From assembly GCF_000525875.1 (NCBI RefSeq), contig NZ_AODF01000014.1:1-64000 (forward strand): DNA of 64,000 nt. Direction: 5' to 3'. Positions within the stretch are counted from its first letter, which is position 1. The number at the start of each line of letters is the position of its first letter. Origin of the DNA: Listeria floridensis FSL S10-1187. GTDB lineage: Bacteria; Bacillota; Bacilli; Lactobacillales; Listeriaceae. Both the position numbers and the translations under genes were made by a program. Positions 55,931 to 64,000 of the stretch are shown here, piece after piece. The notes beneath the pieces were generated by a model that searched no databases, was not told the DNA's origin, and worked only from the letters and a program-made list of their open reading frames with translations.

Positions 55931-57192
55931 ATGGATTTGAAAAAGAAGTTAGGTATTGCAGCGCTCGCGACAGGACTCGCACTTAGTCTTGGGGCATGTG
56001 GTGGTGGAGCATCAAGCGATAAGAAAAGTGGAGATAGTGATAAAACGATTACAATTTCGGTGGATGCTGGATATAAAAAGTTTATCAATGAGATTAAAGG
56101 CGATTTTGAAAAAGATAATAATGCAAAAGTGAAAATTGTCGAAAAGGATATGTTTGAACAATTAGAAGCTCTTCCGCTTGATGGACCGGCTGGAACAGCA
56201 CCGGATGTGATGATGTCCTCTTATGACCGGATTGGTGGATTAGGACAGCAAGGCCACTTGGCAGAAGTAAAATTGGGTAATAAAGATAACTATGATGAAA
56301 AAGGACGTTAAGCAAGTTACGATAGATGGGAAGATATACGGCGCTCCGGCGATTATTGAAACGTTAGTTCTTTACTATAATAAAGATTTAATCGACAAGG
56401 CACCGACAACTTTTACTGACCTTGAAAATTTAGCAAAAGATTCTCGTTTCGCTTTCAGCTCGGAAAAAGGCAAAAACATTGGTTTCTTGGCTAAATGGAC
56501 AGATTTCTACTTCTCATATGGATTACTTGCTGGATATGGCGGCTATGTCTTCGGTGATGAAGGTACAAATCCAAAAGATGTTGGATTAAATAATGCTGGG
56601 TCTGTTGAAGGGATTACTTATGCAACAAAATGGTTCCAAGATATCTGGCCAAAAGGTATGCAAGATAATAAGAGTGCAGATGACTTCATTCAAGATCAGT
56701 TTGTAAAAGGCAAAACGGCAGCGATTATCGGCGGACCTTGGTCGGCAGCGAACTACAAAGAAGCAAAACTGAACTACGGCGTAGCGAAAATTCCAACGCT
56801 TACAAATGGTAAAGAATATACACCGTTTGGTGGCGGTAAAGGATATGTTGTAAGCAACTACTCGAAGAATAAAGATTTGGCTCAAAAATTTGTCGACTAT
56901 TTGACAAATGAAAAAAAATCAAACAAAATTGTATGACATGACGAATGAAGTACCAGCAAACCAAGCAGCTCGTGATAAAGCGGCAGAGAAAAATGATGAA
57001 CTAACAAGTGCGGTTATCGAACAGTATAAAAATGCTGACCCAATGCCAAATATTCCAGAAATGGCAGAAGTTTGGACTGGGGCTGAAAACTTAATGTTTG
57101 ATGCGGCTTCTGGTAAGAAAACTCCTAAAAAATCAGCAGATGATGCTGTTAAAGTGATTGAAGATAACATTTCACAAAAGTACACGAAATAA
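55931..57192 (+). CDS. maltodextrin ABC transporter substrate-binding lipoprotein, frameshifted in this sequence
   Basis: 419 residues after correcting one extra base in AAAAAGG at 56298-56304 (NYDEKDVKQVTIDGK) and one extra A in A8 56911-56918 (LTNEKNQTKLYDMTNE). Lipobox LGAC near residue 24. MalE/GanSb-type features: VKIVEKDMFEQLEALPLDG, APDVMMSSYDRIGGL, YGAPAIIETLVLYYNKDL and FVKGKTAAIIGGPWS. It delivers maltose/maltodextrin to the two permeases downstream. AAAGGAGGAAAAG site. No MsmX-like ATPase is encoded in the cluster. Confidence 0.92.
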
Positions 57193-57222
57193 TAACGAAA
57201 TCACCATGGATTGAGGAGACTT

Positions 57223-57258
57223 GGCGCTCGCTTTAAAGCTCAAGCGAGCGCCTTTCTT
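57223..57258 (+). terminator. intercistronic hairpin between binding protein and permease genes
   Basis: GGCGCTCGCTT / AAGCGAGCGCC, an 11-bp GC-rich stem with TTTCTT after it. Inside the operon it probably acts as a leaky terminator or 3'-end stabiliser that raises binding-protein mRNA over permease mRNA. Confidence 0.7.
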
Positions 57259-57298
57259 GATTCGATCGGTTTCGATATAGAAGTGAGAGGTAACAAAC

Positions 57299-58606
57299 AT
57301 GGATCAAGAAGCAAATGCAAACAGAAGTGTCAAGAAAGCCACGCTGTTATCTATTATACCTGGACTCGGTCAGTTCTATAATAAGCAGATGTTTAAAGGT
57401 ATTCTCTTTCTTATCATTTTCCTGCTATTTATAGTCGAGGTTGCGGTTTTTGGTGGGAGAGCCCTTGTGAATTTAATTACACTCGGGACAACGCCAGGTG
57501 TTGATCATTCGCTGTTCCTATTGATTGAAGGCAGTCTGCAACTGATTATTACCTGTATTTTTCTAGGGTTTTATGCGGTTAACTTATATGATGCTAATCG
57601 TGTGGCTAAGCTTTGGAAACTGGGTGAGACAGTTAATACATCAACACGTGCAATTTTGAAAAATACGGTCGATAAGGGTTTTCCTTATTTATTCACGATG
57701 CCGGCTTATATTGTTATGACTTTTGTCATTATTTTCCCCGTTTTAGTCACGCTATTTATGGCATTCACAAACTATGATTTTTACCACATTCCGCCAGCCA
57801 ACTTAATTGACTGGGCCGGCTTTAAAAACTTTTTCAATATCTTTTTCTTAAGCGCGTATCGCGATACCTTTATGAGTGTATTTTCGTGGACAATCATTTG
57901 GACGCTTTGTGCGACAACACTGCAAATTGTGGTTGGGATTTTTACAGCAATTGTTGCCAACCAAAGTTTCATCAAAGGAAAACGTCTTTTTGGAGTTATT
58001 TTTCTCCTTCCTTGGGCGGTTCCAGCATTCATTACAATTATGAGTTTTTCAAACATGTTTAATGACAGTATCGGTGCTATCAATTCGCAGGTGATTCCGC
58101 TGTTAAATCATTTGCCGTTTATAGATATCAGTGCAATTTCCTGGAAGACAGATCCATTTTGGACAAAAGTGGCTTTGATTTCAATTCAAGGTTGGCTTGG
58201 ATTCCCGTATATTTATGTGATGGTTACAGGGGTTCTGCAAGCCATTCCGGGCGAACTTTATGAAGCAGCTCGGATTGATGGTGCGAATGCTTGGCAACGT
58301 TTCAGAAAAATTACGATGCCAATGATTTTGTTTGTAACCGCTCCGGTATTTATTACGCAATATACGTTTAACTTCAACAACTTCTCGATTATTTATCTAT
58401 TTAACGAAGGCGGTCCGGGAAGTGTCGGCGGCGGGGCAGGTTCAACGGATATTTTAATCTCATGGATTTATAAGTTAACGACAGGTACTTCTCCGCAATA
58501 TGCACTTGCGGCTGCAGTTACACTCGTGATTTCGATGATTGTTATTGCGGTTTCGATGATTGCCTTTAAGAAAACAAATGCTTTTGGAAATGAGGAGATG
58601 ATGTGA
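57299..58606 (+). CDS. maltodextrin ABC transporter permease (MalF-like)
   Basis: 435 residues. An N-terminal TM-rich extension ([20 protein letters not shown], a DUF/TM2-like helix pair) precedes the MalF core with the EAA loop [20 protein letters not shown]. About eight helices in all. Pairs with MalG-like protein to form the channel; four-base overlap with the next gene. Confidence 0.93.
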   Translation: MDQEANANRSVKKATLLSIIPGLGQFYNKQMFKGILFLIIFLLFIVEVAVFGGRALVNLITLGTTPGVDHSLFLLIEGSLQLIITCIFLGFYAVNLYDANRVAKLWKLGETVNTSTRAILKNTVDKGFPYLFTMPAYIVMTFVIIFPVLVTLFMAFTNYDFYHIPPANLIDWAGFKNFFNIFFLSAYRDTFMSVFSWTIIWTLCATTLQIVVGIFTAIVANQSFIKGKRLFGVIFLLPWAVPAFITIMSFSNMFNDSIGAINSQVIPLLNHLPFIDISAISWKTDPFWTKVALISIQGWLGFPYIYVMVTGVLQAIPGELYEAARIDGANAWQRFRKITMPMILFVTAPVFITQYTFNFNNFSIIYLFNEGGPGSVGGGAGSTDILISWIYKLTTGTSPQYALAAAVTLVISMIVIAVSMIAFKKTNAFGNEEMM

Positions 58607-59457
58607 TGAAAGCCTTCTTTAGAGATCAGCGGACCAGCCGCTTTTTCAATCGATTCTTTACTTACTTATTCTTGATTGTGCTTTCGATCATTATTTTATA
58701 TCCGATTTTGATCACGGCTTCTTCTGCTTTCAAGCCAGGGAATATTGCTGCTTTTACGCTTGAGTGGCCGAAAGAATGGACGCTTAATAATTTCACAAGA
58801 TTATTCAATGAAACGCTTTATCTAGATTGGTATAAAAATACGTTGATCATTGCTGTATTTACGATGATTTTACAGGTTACGATTGTGACTTTTGCTGGCT
58901 ATACGTATAGTCGCTATCGTTTTAAAGGAAGAAAGAACAGCTTGGTTTTCTTCTTGATTATTCAAATGGTTCCAACGATGGCTGCTCTTACAGCGTTTTA
59001 TGTACTTGCGATGCTACTTGGAGCGCTTGATCAATACTGGTTCTTAACGCTGATTTACATCGGCGGAGGGATTCCGATGAATACATGGTTGATGAAAGGT
59101 TATTTTGATACGATTCCACGCGACTTGGATGAATCGGCAAAGCTCGACGGGGCAGGTCACTTCCGGATTTTTGGTCAAATTATCTTACCGCTCGTGAGAC
59201 CAATGCTTGCAGTACAGGCACTTTGGGCGTTTATGGGGCCGTTCGGCGATTTCTTGCTTGCTAAATTTTTGTTACGTTCGCCAGAAAATTTGACGATTGC
59301 AGTTGGACTGCAAAGCTTTATTGCTAATCCACAGCAGCAAAAGGTTGCTTTGTTTGCGGCAGGTGCGATTCTTGCAGCGCTTCCAATCTGTATTTTATTC
59401 TTCTTCTTGCAGAAGAACTTTGTTTCTGGTCTTACGGCTGGAGGAACAAAAGGCTAA
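58603..59457 (+). CDS. maltodextrin ABC transporter permease (MalG-like)
   Basis: 284 residues, six helices. The EAA loop reads [20 protein letters not shown], and the C-terminal [18 protein letters not shown] is the classical MalG ending that reaches into the ATPase dimer. Overlaps the MalF-like gene by ATGA. Confidence 0.95.
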   Translation: MMKAFFRDQRTSRFFNRFFTYLFLIVLSIIILYPILITASSAFKPGNIAAFTLEWPKEWTLNNFTRLFNETLYLDWYKNTLIIAVFTMILQVTIVTFAGYTYSRYRFKGRKNSLVFFLIIQMVPTMAALTAFYVLAMLLGALDQYWFLTLIYIGGGIPMNTWLMKGYFDTIPRDLDESAKLDGAGHFRIFGQIILPLVRPMLAVQALWAFMGPFGDFLLAKFLLRSPENLTIAVGLQSFIANPQQQKVALFAAGAILAALPICILFFFLQKNFVSGLTAGGTKG

Positions 59458-59475
59458 TTAGAAAGGAAAGGTATT

Positions 59476-60292
59476 ATGAAAAAGCAATCATTTCCAACGC
59501 TTTATTTTCCGAATTTGTTTAACCCTTATAAGATTTTTTCGGGTCGGAAAAACCTTTCCTGGCCGAAACTGATTTTCTGCTTTATTTTGCTAAATGCACT
59601 TCTCCTCATTCCGGTCACGCTGCATCAAGCGAAGCAAACGAGTTTTGATTTGAATCAAGTCTTTCCAGAAGCGGGAACATTGATCAATGACAAACTTGTT
59701 GGTGCGCTTTCTGGAAGCGAACTAAAAGACGGGGAACTTGTGCAAGCGAAGCAGCAGAGTTTTCAAGATCAGAATAATTTGAGCGGTGTTTTGGTTTCTG
59801 AACGTCAAATTGCAGAAACTCAAAATGTGATCGCTTTTAATCAAACTGAAATCGTTTTGCAAAATGAGCATTATCATTTTAATATTCGCTATCCGGCAGG
59901 TGTTGAAATGAAAGACTTGAGCTCGGTTGAAGCTGTGCAAGACTTTACTGCAGAGGCATTTTTTAAAGCGTATCAGCCGATTATTTTTCTCACAATGGTT
60001 TTGATCCTTGGCAGCTTGACGCTTGTTAGTACACTTTTGCTCACTGTTTTTAGTGCAGGTGTACTGCTACTCACGAAAAAAAAGCGCGTTTTCAAAGATC
60101 GGTACTTTTAAGGAATCTTGTAACTTGGTGCTGAATGCGCTAGGACTTCCAACGATTCTAGCGACATTTATCGGATTATTTTATTTTGATATTACGCTTC
60201 TTTTGGGAATTCAATCGCTCGGCATGGTGCTTATCATTGCATGGACGTTTTTAAAAACGCGTTTTTATAAAGAGGAAGCGCAGCTTGTTTAG
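59476..60292 (+). CDS. DUF1189 membrane protein (YvdJ/MalA-like), frameshifted in this sequence
   Basis: 271 residues after removing one A from the A8 run 60076-60083, restoring LTKKSAFSKIGTFKESCNLV. N-terminal cytosolic PTLYFPNLFNPYKIFSGRK, one helix, a ~120-residue external segment, then four helices. It sits in the operon between malG and the phosphorylase gene as in Bacillus and Listeria maltodextrin clusters. The function of this family is unknown; a role in maltodextrin uptake is inferred from position only. AAAGGAAAGG site upstream. Confidence 0.82.
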
Positions 60293-60303
60293 GAGGAAGA
60301 AGC

Positions 60304-62564
60304 ATGAGACAACGATTATTCGAAGTAGATGACTGGCATATAAAAACGTCAGAACTAAATAAAGAAGACCGCAGGCTTGCCGAAAGTCTAACATCGATCG
60401 GAAATGGCTACATGGGGATGCGCGGTAATTTTGAGGAAGGCTATTCGGGCGATTCGCATCAAGGTACGTATCTTGCAGGTGTTTGGTATCCGGATAAAAC
60501 ACGGGTTGGCTGGTGGAAAAACGGTTATCCGGATTATTTTGGTAAGGTGATTAATGCGCTAAATTTCATTGGGATTGGGATTGAAATTAACGGCAGTAAG
60601 CTGGATCTTTATACGGATGAGGTTCAAAGTTTTGAGCAAAATCTTGATATGAAGCACGGGATACTTTCGAGGCGTTTTACGGTAATCAAAGATAAGGCGC
60701 GTTACTTGGTTGAAACGGAGCGGCTGCTTAGTATTGCGGTTCCGGAGCTTGCTTTGATTCACTATGCGATTACACCGCTTGACGGGGATGCAGAAATATT
60801 ATTTGTACCGTTTTTAGACGGGAATGTGCATAATGAAGATGCCAACTATGAGGAAATGTTTTGGGAAGCACGTGGTGAAGGAAGCAAGGCTGGGATGGAG
60901 TTTTTGACAACGGAGACGATTCCAAATGATTTCGGGATTGAGCGGTTTAGGGTTCATGCACTGCAGGCGACCGAAATGGTGGGGAATATTCTTGAAGTAA
61001 GTGAAAATCAGCACGCGCTTTATGCAGAAAAACGGTTGCTCGTTCAGGCCAAGCAAGCTGAAATGGTTTCGCTTGAAAAGCGGGTAGTGATTACGACTTC
61101 TAGAGACGGAGCGGATCTTGCCGAACGGGCCGAAGGATCATGGCGCGTGAAGGAGCGAAAGATTACGGAACAGTGCGGCAGGAACATACCGAAGCTTGGG
61201 AAGCTCGCTGGGAAAAAGCAGATGTTGTGATTACAGGAGACAGCGCGGCACAACAAGGGATACGTTATAATATTTTCCAATTATTTTCAACGTATTACGG
61301 GGAAGACAGCAGACTGAATGTTGGACCAAAAGGGTTTACAGGTGAAAAATACGGCGGAGCAACTTACTGGGATACGGAAGCATTTATTTTGCCGATGTAC
61401 TTAGCTCTTACAAGCGAAGAGGTACCGCGAAACTTGCTTAAATATCGTTACAATCAATTAGCGGAAGCAAAGATGAATGCGCAAAAAATTGGCCTTCCGG
61501 GTGCACTTTATCCGATGGTGACGTTTACCGGAATTGAGTGCCATAATGAATGGGAAATCACGTTTGAAGAAATTCACCGAAACGGGACGATGGCTTATGC
61601 GATCTATAACTATGTGAATTATACGGGAGATACGAAGTACCTTGCTGAATACGGCCTAGAGGTTTTGATTGAAATTAGCCGCTTTTGGGCTGGACGGGTG
61701 CACTTGTCGGAACGACTCGATCGTTACATGATTCATGGTGTGACGGGGCCGAATGAATATGAAAATAATGTCAACAATAACTGGTTTACAAACTATTTGG
61801 CAGTTTGGACGCTTTCGTATACGCTCCAGCAGCTTGAGGATGAAGATTTTGCTCGGTTTGGGATTACGGAAGATGAGGTACGCGTTTGGCGTGATATTGT
61901 GAAGCGGATGTATTTCCCTTATGATGAAAAATGGCAGATCTTTGTGCAACATGATACGTTTCTTGATAAGGAATTGCGCCCGGCAGACACGCTTCGCGAA
62001 ACAGATTTACCGCTTAATCAAAATTGGTCTTGGGATAAGATTCTTCGGTCTTGCTTTATTAAGCAAGCGGACGTTTTGCAAGGGATTTATTATTTCGGGG
62101 ATAATTTTGATTTTGATACGAAACAGCGCAACTTTGAGTTTTATGAGCCACTTACGGTTCACGAATCAAGTCTTTCTCCTTCTGTTCATGCAGTTCTTGC
62201 ATCAGAACTTGGCAAGGAAGAAAAAGCTGTTGAAATGTATGAACGAACGGCAAGGCTTGATCTTGATAACTATAATAATGATACGGATGACGGTCTGCAT
62301 ATTACTTCAATGGCTGGCAGCTGGCTCTCGATTGTGCAAGGGTTTGCTGGAATGCGTGTTCGAGCTGGCAAGCTTCATTTCGACCCGTTTTTACCAAAAG
62401 GCTGGACGGAGTATGCCTTTAAGATTAATTTCCGCAAATCATTGATTCAAGTTTCGGTGAAGGATGAGGAAACGGTATTAACACTGCTTGACGGAGCGCC
62501 GCTAGTTGTTAAAGTTTACGGAGAAGAAAGACAGCTTGATCAGGCTCAAGTTTTTTCAAAATAA
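60304..62564 (+). CDS. GH65 maltose phosphorylase, frameshifted in this sequence
   Basis: 753 residues after adding one base at the GG pair 61135-61136, giving [17 protein letters not shown]; 753 is typical of GH65 phosphorylases. N-terminal super-beta-sandwich ([20 protein letters not shown]), then the alpha/alpha barrel with catalytic acid Glu in [16 protein letters not shown] and phosphate-binding [11 protein letters not shown]. It converts maltose and phosphate to glucose and beta-glucose 1-phosphate. Kojibiose or trehalose phosphorylase activity is possible, but the maltodextrin operon argues for maltose. A beta-phosphoglucomutase gene, often adjacent, is not in the window. Confidence 0.92.
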
Positions 62565-62569
62565 GGTAG

Positions 62570-62610
62570 AAGACTTTTCTCAAAAAAAGGGAAAAGTCTT
62601 TCTTTTTTTT
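62570..62610 (+). terminator. maltodextrin operon terminator
   Basis: AAGACTTTTC / GAAAAGTCTT stem followed by a T-rich tail. Confidence 0.88.
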
Positions 62611-62737
62611 CTCATGAGATATTAATCGTTCGCACTTCGCTTTTGTGTTACAATGGAAAGAGTGAACTAATCGGCTGATTCAAGGCGGCTAGTTAAAATT
62701 ACGGGCGGATTTGCCTGAGAAAGACGGAGGCGAAAAG

Positions 62738-63559
62738 ATGAGCTTTTCAAACATTTCGATTTTGCATTATCTTGCAAACATCATTGATATTCTTGTTGTT
62801 TGGTTTGTGATCTATAAAGTGATTATGCTCATCCGCGGAACAAAAGCCGTACAGCTTTTAAAGGGAATCTTCATCATTATCGCGGTAAAAATCGTTAGCA
62901 GTTTTCTAGGTCTGCAAACGGTAGGCTGGATTACGGATCAAATGCTAACGTGGGGATTTCTTGCTATTATCATTATTTTTCAACCCGAATTGCGCCGAGC
63001 TCTTGAGACGCTTGGTCGCGGGAATATTTTCATGCGGATCGGATCGCGCATTGAAAAGGAACAGCATCATCTTGTAGATTCCATTATTGATTCAACTAAA
63101 TATATGTCGAAACGGCGGATTGGAGCTCTTATTTCGGTGGCGAAAGATACCGGAATGGAAGATTATATTGAAACGGGGATTCCACTTCATGCGCATGTTT
63201 CTTCGCAGCTTTTGATTAATATTTTTATTCCGAATACACCGCTTCATGATGGAGCTGTGATTATTAAGGGAAATGAAATTGCTTCGGCGGCTAGCTACTT
63301 GCCGCTTTCAGATAGTCCTTATTTGTCAAAAGAGCTTGGTACAAGACACCGGGCAGCTCTTGGGATTAGTGAGGTAACGGATAGTGTCACAATCGTAGTT
63401 TCTGAAGAGACGGGCGGCATTTCTGTGACTAAAAGCGGCGAGCTTTTCCGCGATATTTCTGAGGAGCGTTTACGTGAGATTCTAGAAGCAGAATTAGTTC
63501 GACTTCCTGAGAAAAAAACATCCTTCTTTTCCAAATGGTTAGGAGGCGGTAAGAAATGA
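62738..63559 (+). CDS. cdaA: diadenylate cyclase CdaA (DacA)
   Basis: 273 residues. Three N-terminal helices (IIDILVVWFVIYKVIMLI and two more) anchor the DAC domain. The catalytic DGA is in NTPLHDGAVII and RHR in GTRHRAALGI; both are intact. It condenses two ATP to c-di-AMP, the second messenger controlling K+ uptake and osmolyte balance. ATG 62738 follows GGAGG by 7 bases (frame open to 62711). An extended -10 TGTTACAAT ends at 62654. The stop overlaps the cdaR start. Confidence 0.96.
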   Translation: MSFSNISILHYLANIIDILVVWFVIYKVIMLIRGTKAVQLLKGIFIIIAVKIVSSFLGLQTVGWITDQMLTWGFLAIIIIFQPELRRALETLGRGNIFMRIGSRIEKEQHHLVDSIIDSTKYMSKRRIGALISVAKDTGMEDYIETGIPLHAHVSSQLLINIFIPNTPLHDGAVIIKGNEIASAASYLPLSDSPYLSKELGTRHRAALGISEVTDSVTIVVSEETGGISVTKSGELFRDISEERLREILEAELVRLPEKKTSFFSKWLGGGKK

Positions 63560-64000
63560 TGGATCGAATTTTAAATAACAAATGGTCGATTCGGATTGTT
63601 GCATTAGTTCTTGCTGCTATTTTATTTACATCGGTCAGTACGGACAACAAAAATAGCGGCGGTTCTTTTCAAACCACTTCGCAAAATGACACGGAAGTGA
63701 TTCAAAACATTCCGGTAGAAGTTTATTATGATAAGAAAAACCTTTATGTTTCCGGCTTGCCAGAAACGGTCACGGTGACAATCAGCGGTCCGCGGAGCAT
63801 TGTTCAAAATACGCGTGCGCAACAAGATTTTGAAGTTTATGCAGATTTGCGAAATGCCTCTATTGGGGAACAAGAAGTGAAGCTGAAAATCAAAAATGTT
63901 TCAGCACGTCTGAAAGCGACGATTAGTCCTGAGAAGGTTCGTGTCAATGTTCAAGAAAAAGTAACGAAGAAGTTTTCAGTGGAAGCGGAGCTTGCGAACA
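63556..64000 (+). CDS. cdaR: CdaA regulatory protein CdaR (YbbR repeats), partial
   Basis: The frame continues past the right edge; 148 codons are present. A short cytosolic N-terminus and one helix (WSIRIVALVLAAILFTSVS) are followed by the first YbbR repeats (IPVEVYYDKKNLYVSGLPET, VTVTISGPRSIVQ). CdaR contacts CdaA through its membrane segment and modulates its activity. ATGATG start overlaps the cdaA stop; glmM is expected next. Confidence 0.93.
   Translation, partial: MMDRILNNKWSIRIVALVLAAILFTSVSTDNKNSGGSFQTTSQNDTEVIQNIPVEVYYDKKNLYVSGLPETVTVTISGPRSIVQNTRAQQDFEVYADLRNASIGEQEVKLKIKNVSARLKATISPEKVRVNVQEKVTKKFSVEAELAN

Noticed and set aside
1-64000. CRISPR arrays, insertion sequences, prophage or integrative elements
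   Set aside because: No regularly spaced repeats, transposase, integrase or phage structural genes were seen; the only sizeable duplications are the TerC genes, the two permeases and the Cys-rich tails.

Overview
The window is a dense chromosomal stretch from a low-GC Gram-positive bacterium. Gene content and order point to the family Listeriaceae (a Listeria sensu lato species): ptsHI, patA-ykyB, clpE with CtsR boxes, tandem TerC genes behind a yybP-ykoY riboswitch, a GH65/GH13 maltodextrin operon directly upstream of cdaA-cdaR, and kimA are all typical of that group. This assignment is inference from remembered synteny, not from a search. No prophage, insertion sequence, CRISPR array or rRNA gene was seen.

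Layout. 1-9.9 kb: end of a DHA2-type efflux pump, M42 aminopeptidase, glutathione peroxidase, prfC, an amidase, a short-chain dehydrogenase, then a manganese-riboswitch unit with two TerC membrane proteins and a KtrB/TrkH-type potassium channel subunit. 9.9-19 kb: VanZ-RDD protein, acyltransferase, clpE, O-methyltransferase, CPBP protease-like protein, and a convergent CruF-like / phytoene-desaturase-like pair. 19-25.4 kb: ptsH-ptsI, two duplicated secreted proteins with a Cys-rich tail, a YdcF-like protein and a beta-hydroxyacid dehydrogenase. 25.4-32.3 kb: M20 peptidase, patA, ykyB, phosphotransacetylase and a MATE exporter. 32.3-37.3 kb: a class I ribonucleotide reductase operon (nrdE-nrdF-flavodoxin-thioredoxin) with paired NrdR boxes. 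37.5-42.4 kb: a PfoR-like membrane protein, an unexplained 0.55-kb gap that looks like a structured RNA, and a Fur-controlled siderophore importer lacking its ATPase. 42.4-48.4 kb: GNAT, ABC exporter, GntR-like regulator, ApbE, PAP2 and YdjC. 48.5-49.0 kb: five tRNAs (Lys, Gln, Tyr, Thr, Glu). 49.3-52.8 kb: kimA, an arginase fold without most of its metal ligands, and a small membrane protein. 52.9-62.6 kb: LacI regulator and maltodextrin uptake/breakdown operon. 62.7-64 kb: cdaA and the start of cdaR.

How the parts work together. Maltodextrins are imported by the binding protein and two permeases, trimmed by the GH13 enzyme and phosphorolysed by the GH65 enzyme. Operators with a TGTTA-n-CG-n-TAACA palindrome plus cre sites lie in front of both transcription units. 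CdaA makes c-di-AMP, a potassium signal, and the window also carries two potassium importers (KimA and a KtrB-like protein).

An important caveat: 17 genes are broken by about 25 single-base indels, almost all +1 in A/T homopolymers of 5-9 bases. Removing one base (or, in four places, adding one) restores full-length, family-typical proteins every time, including both breaks in nrdE. This pattern is best explained by homopolymer sequencing error. These genes are annotated as full-length coding regions with the break position given.
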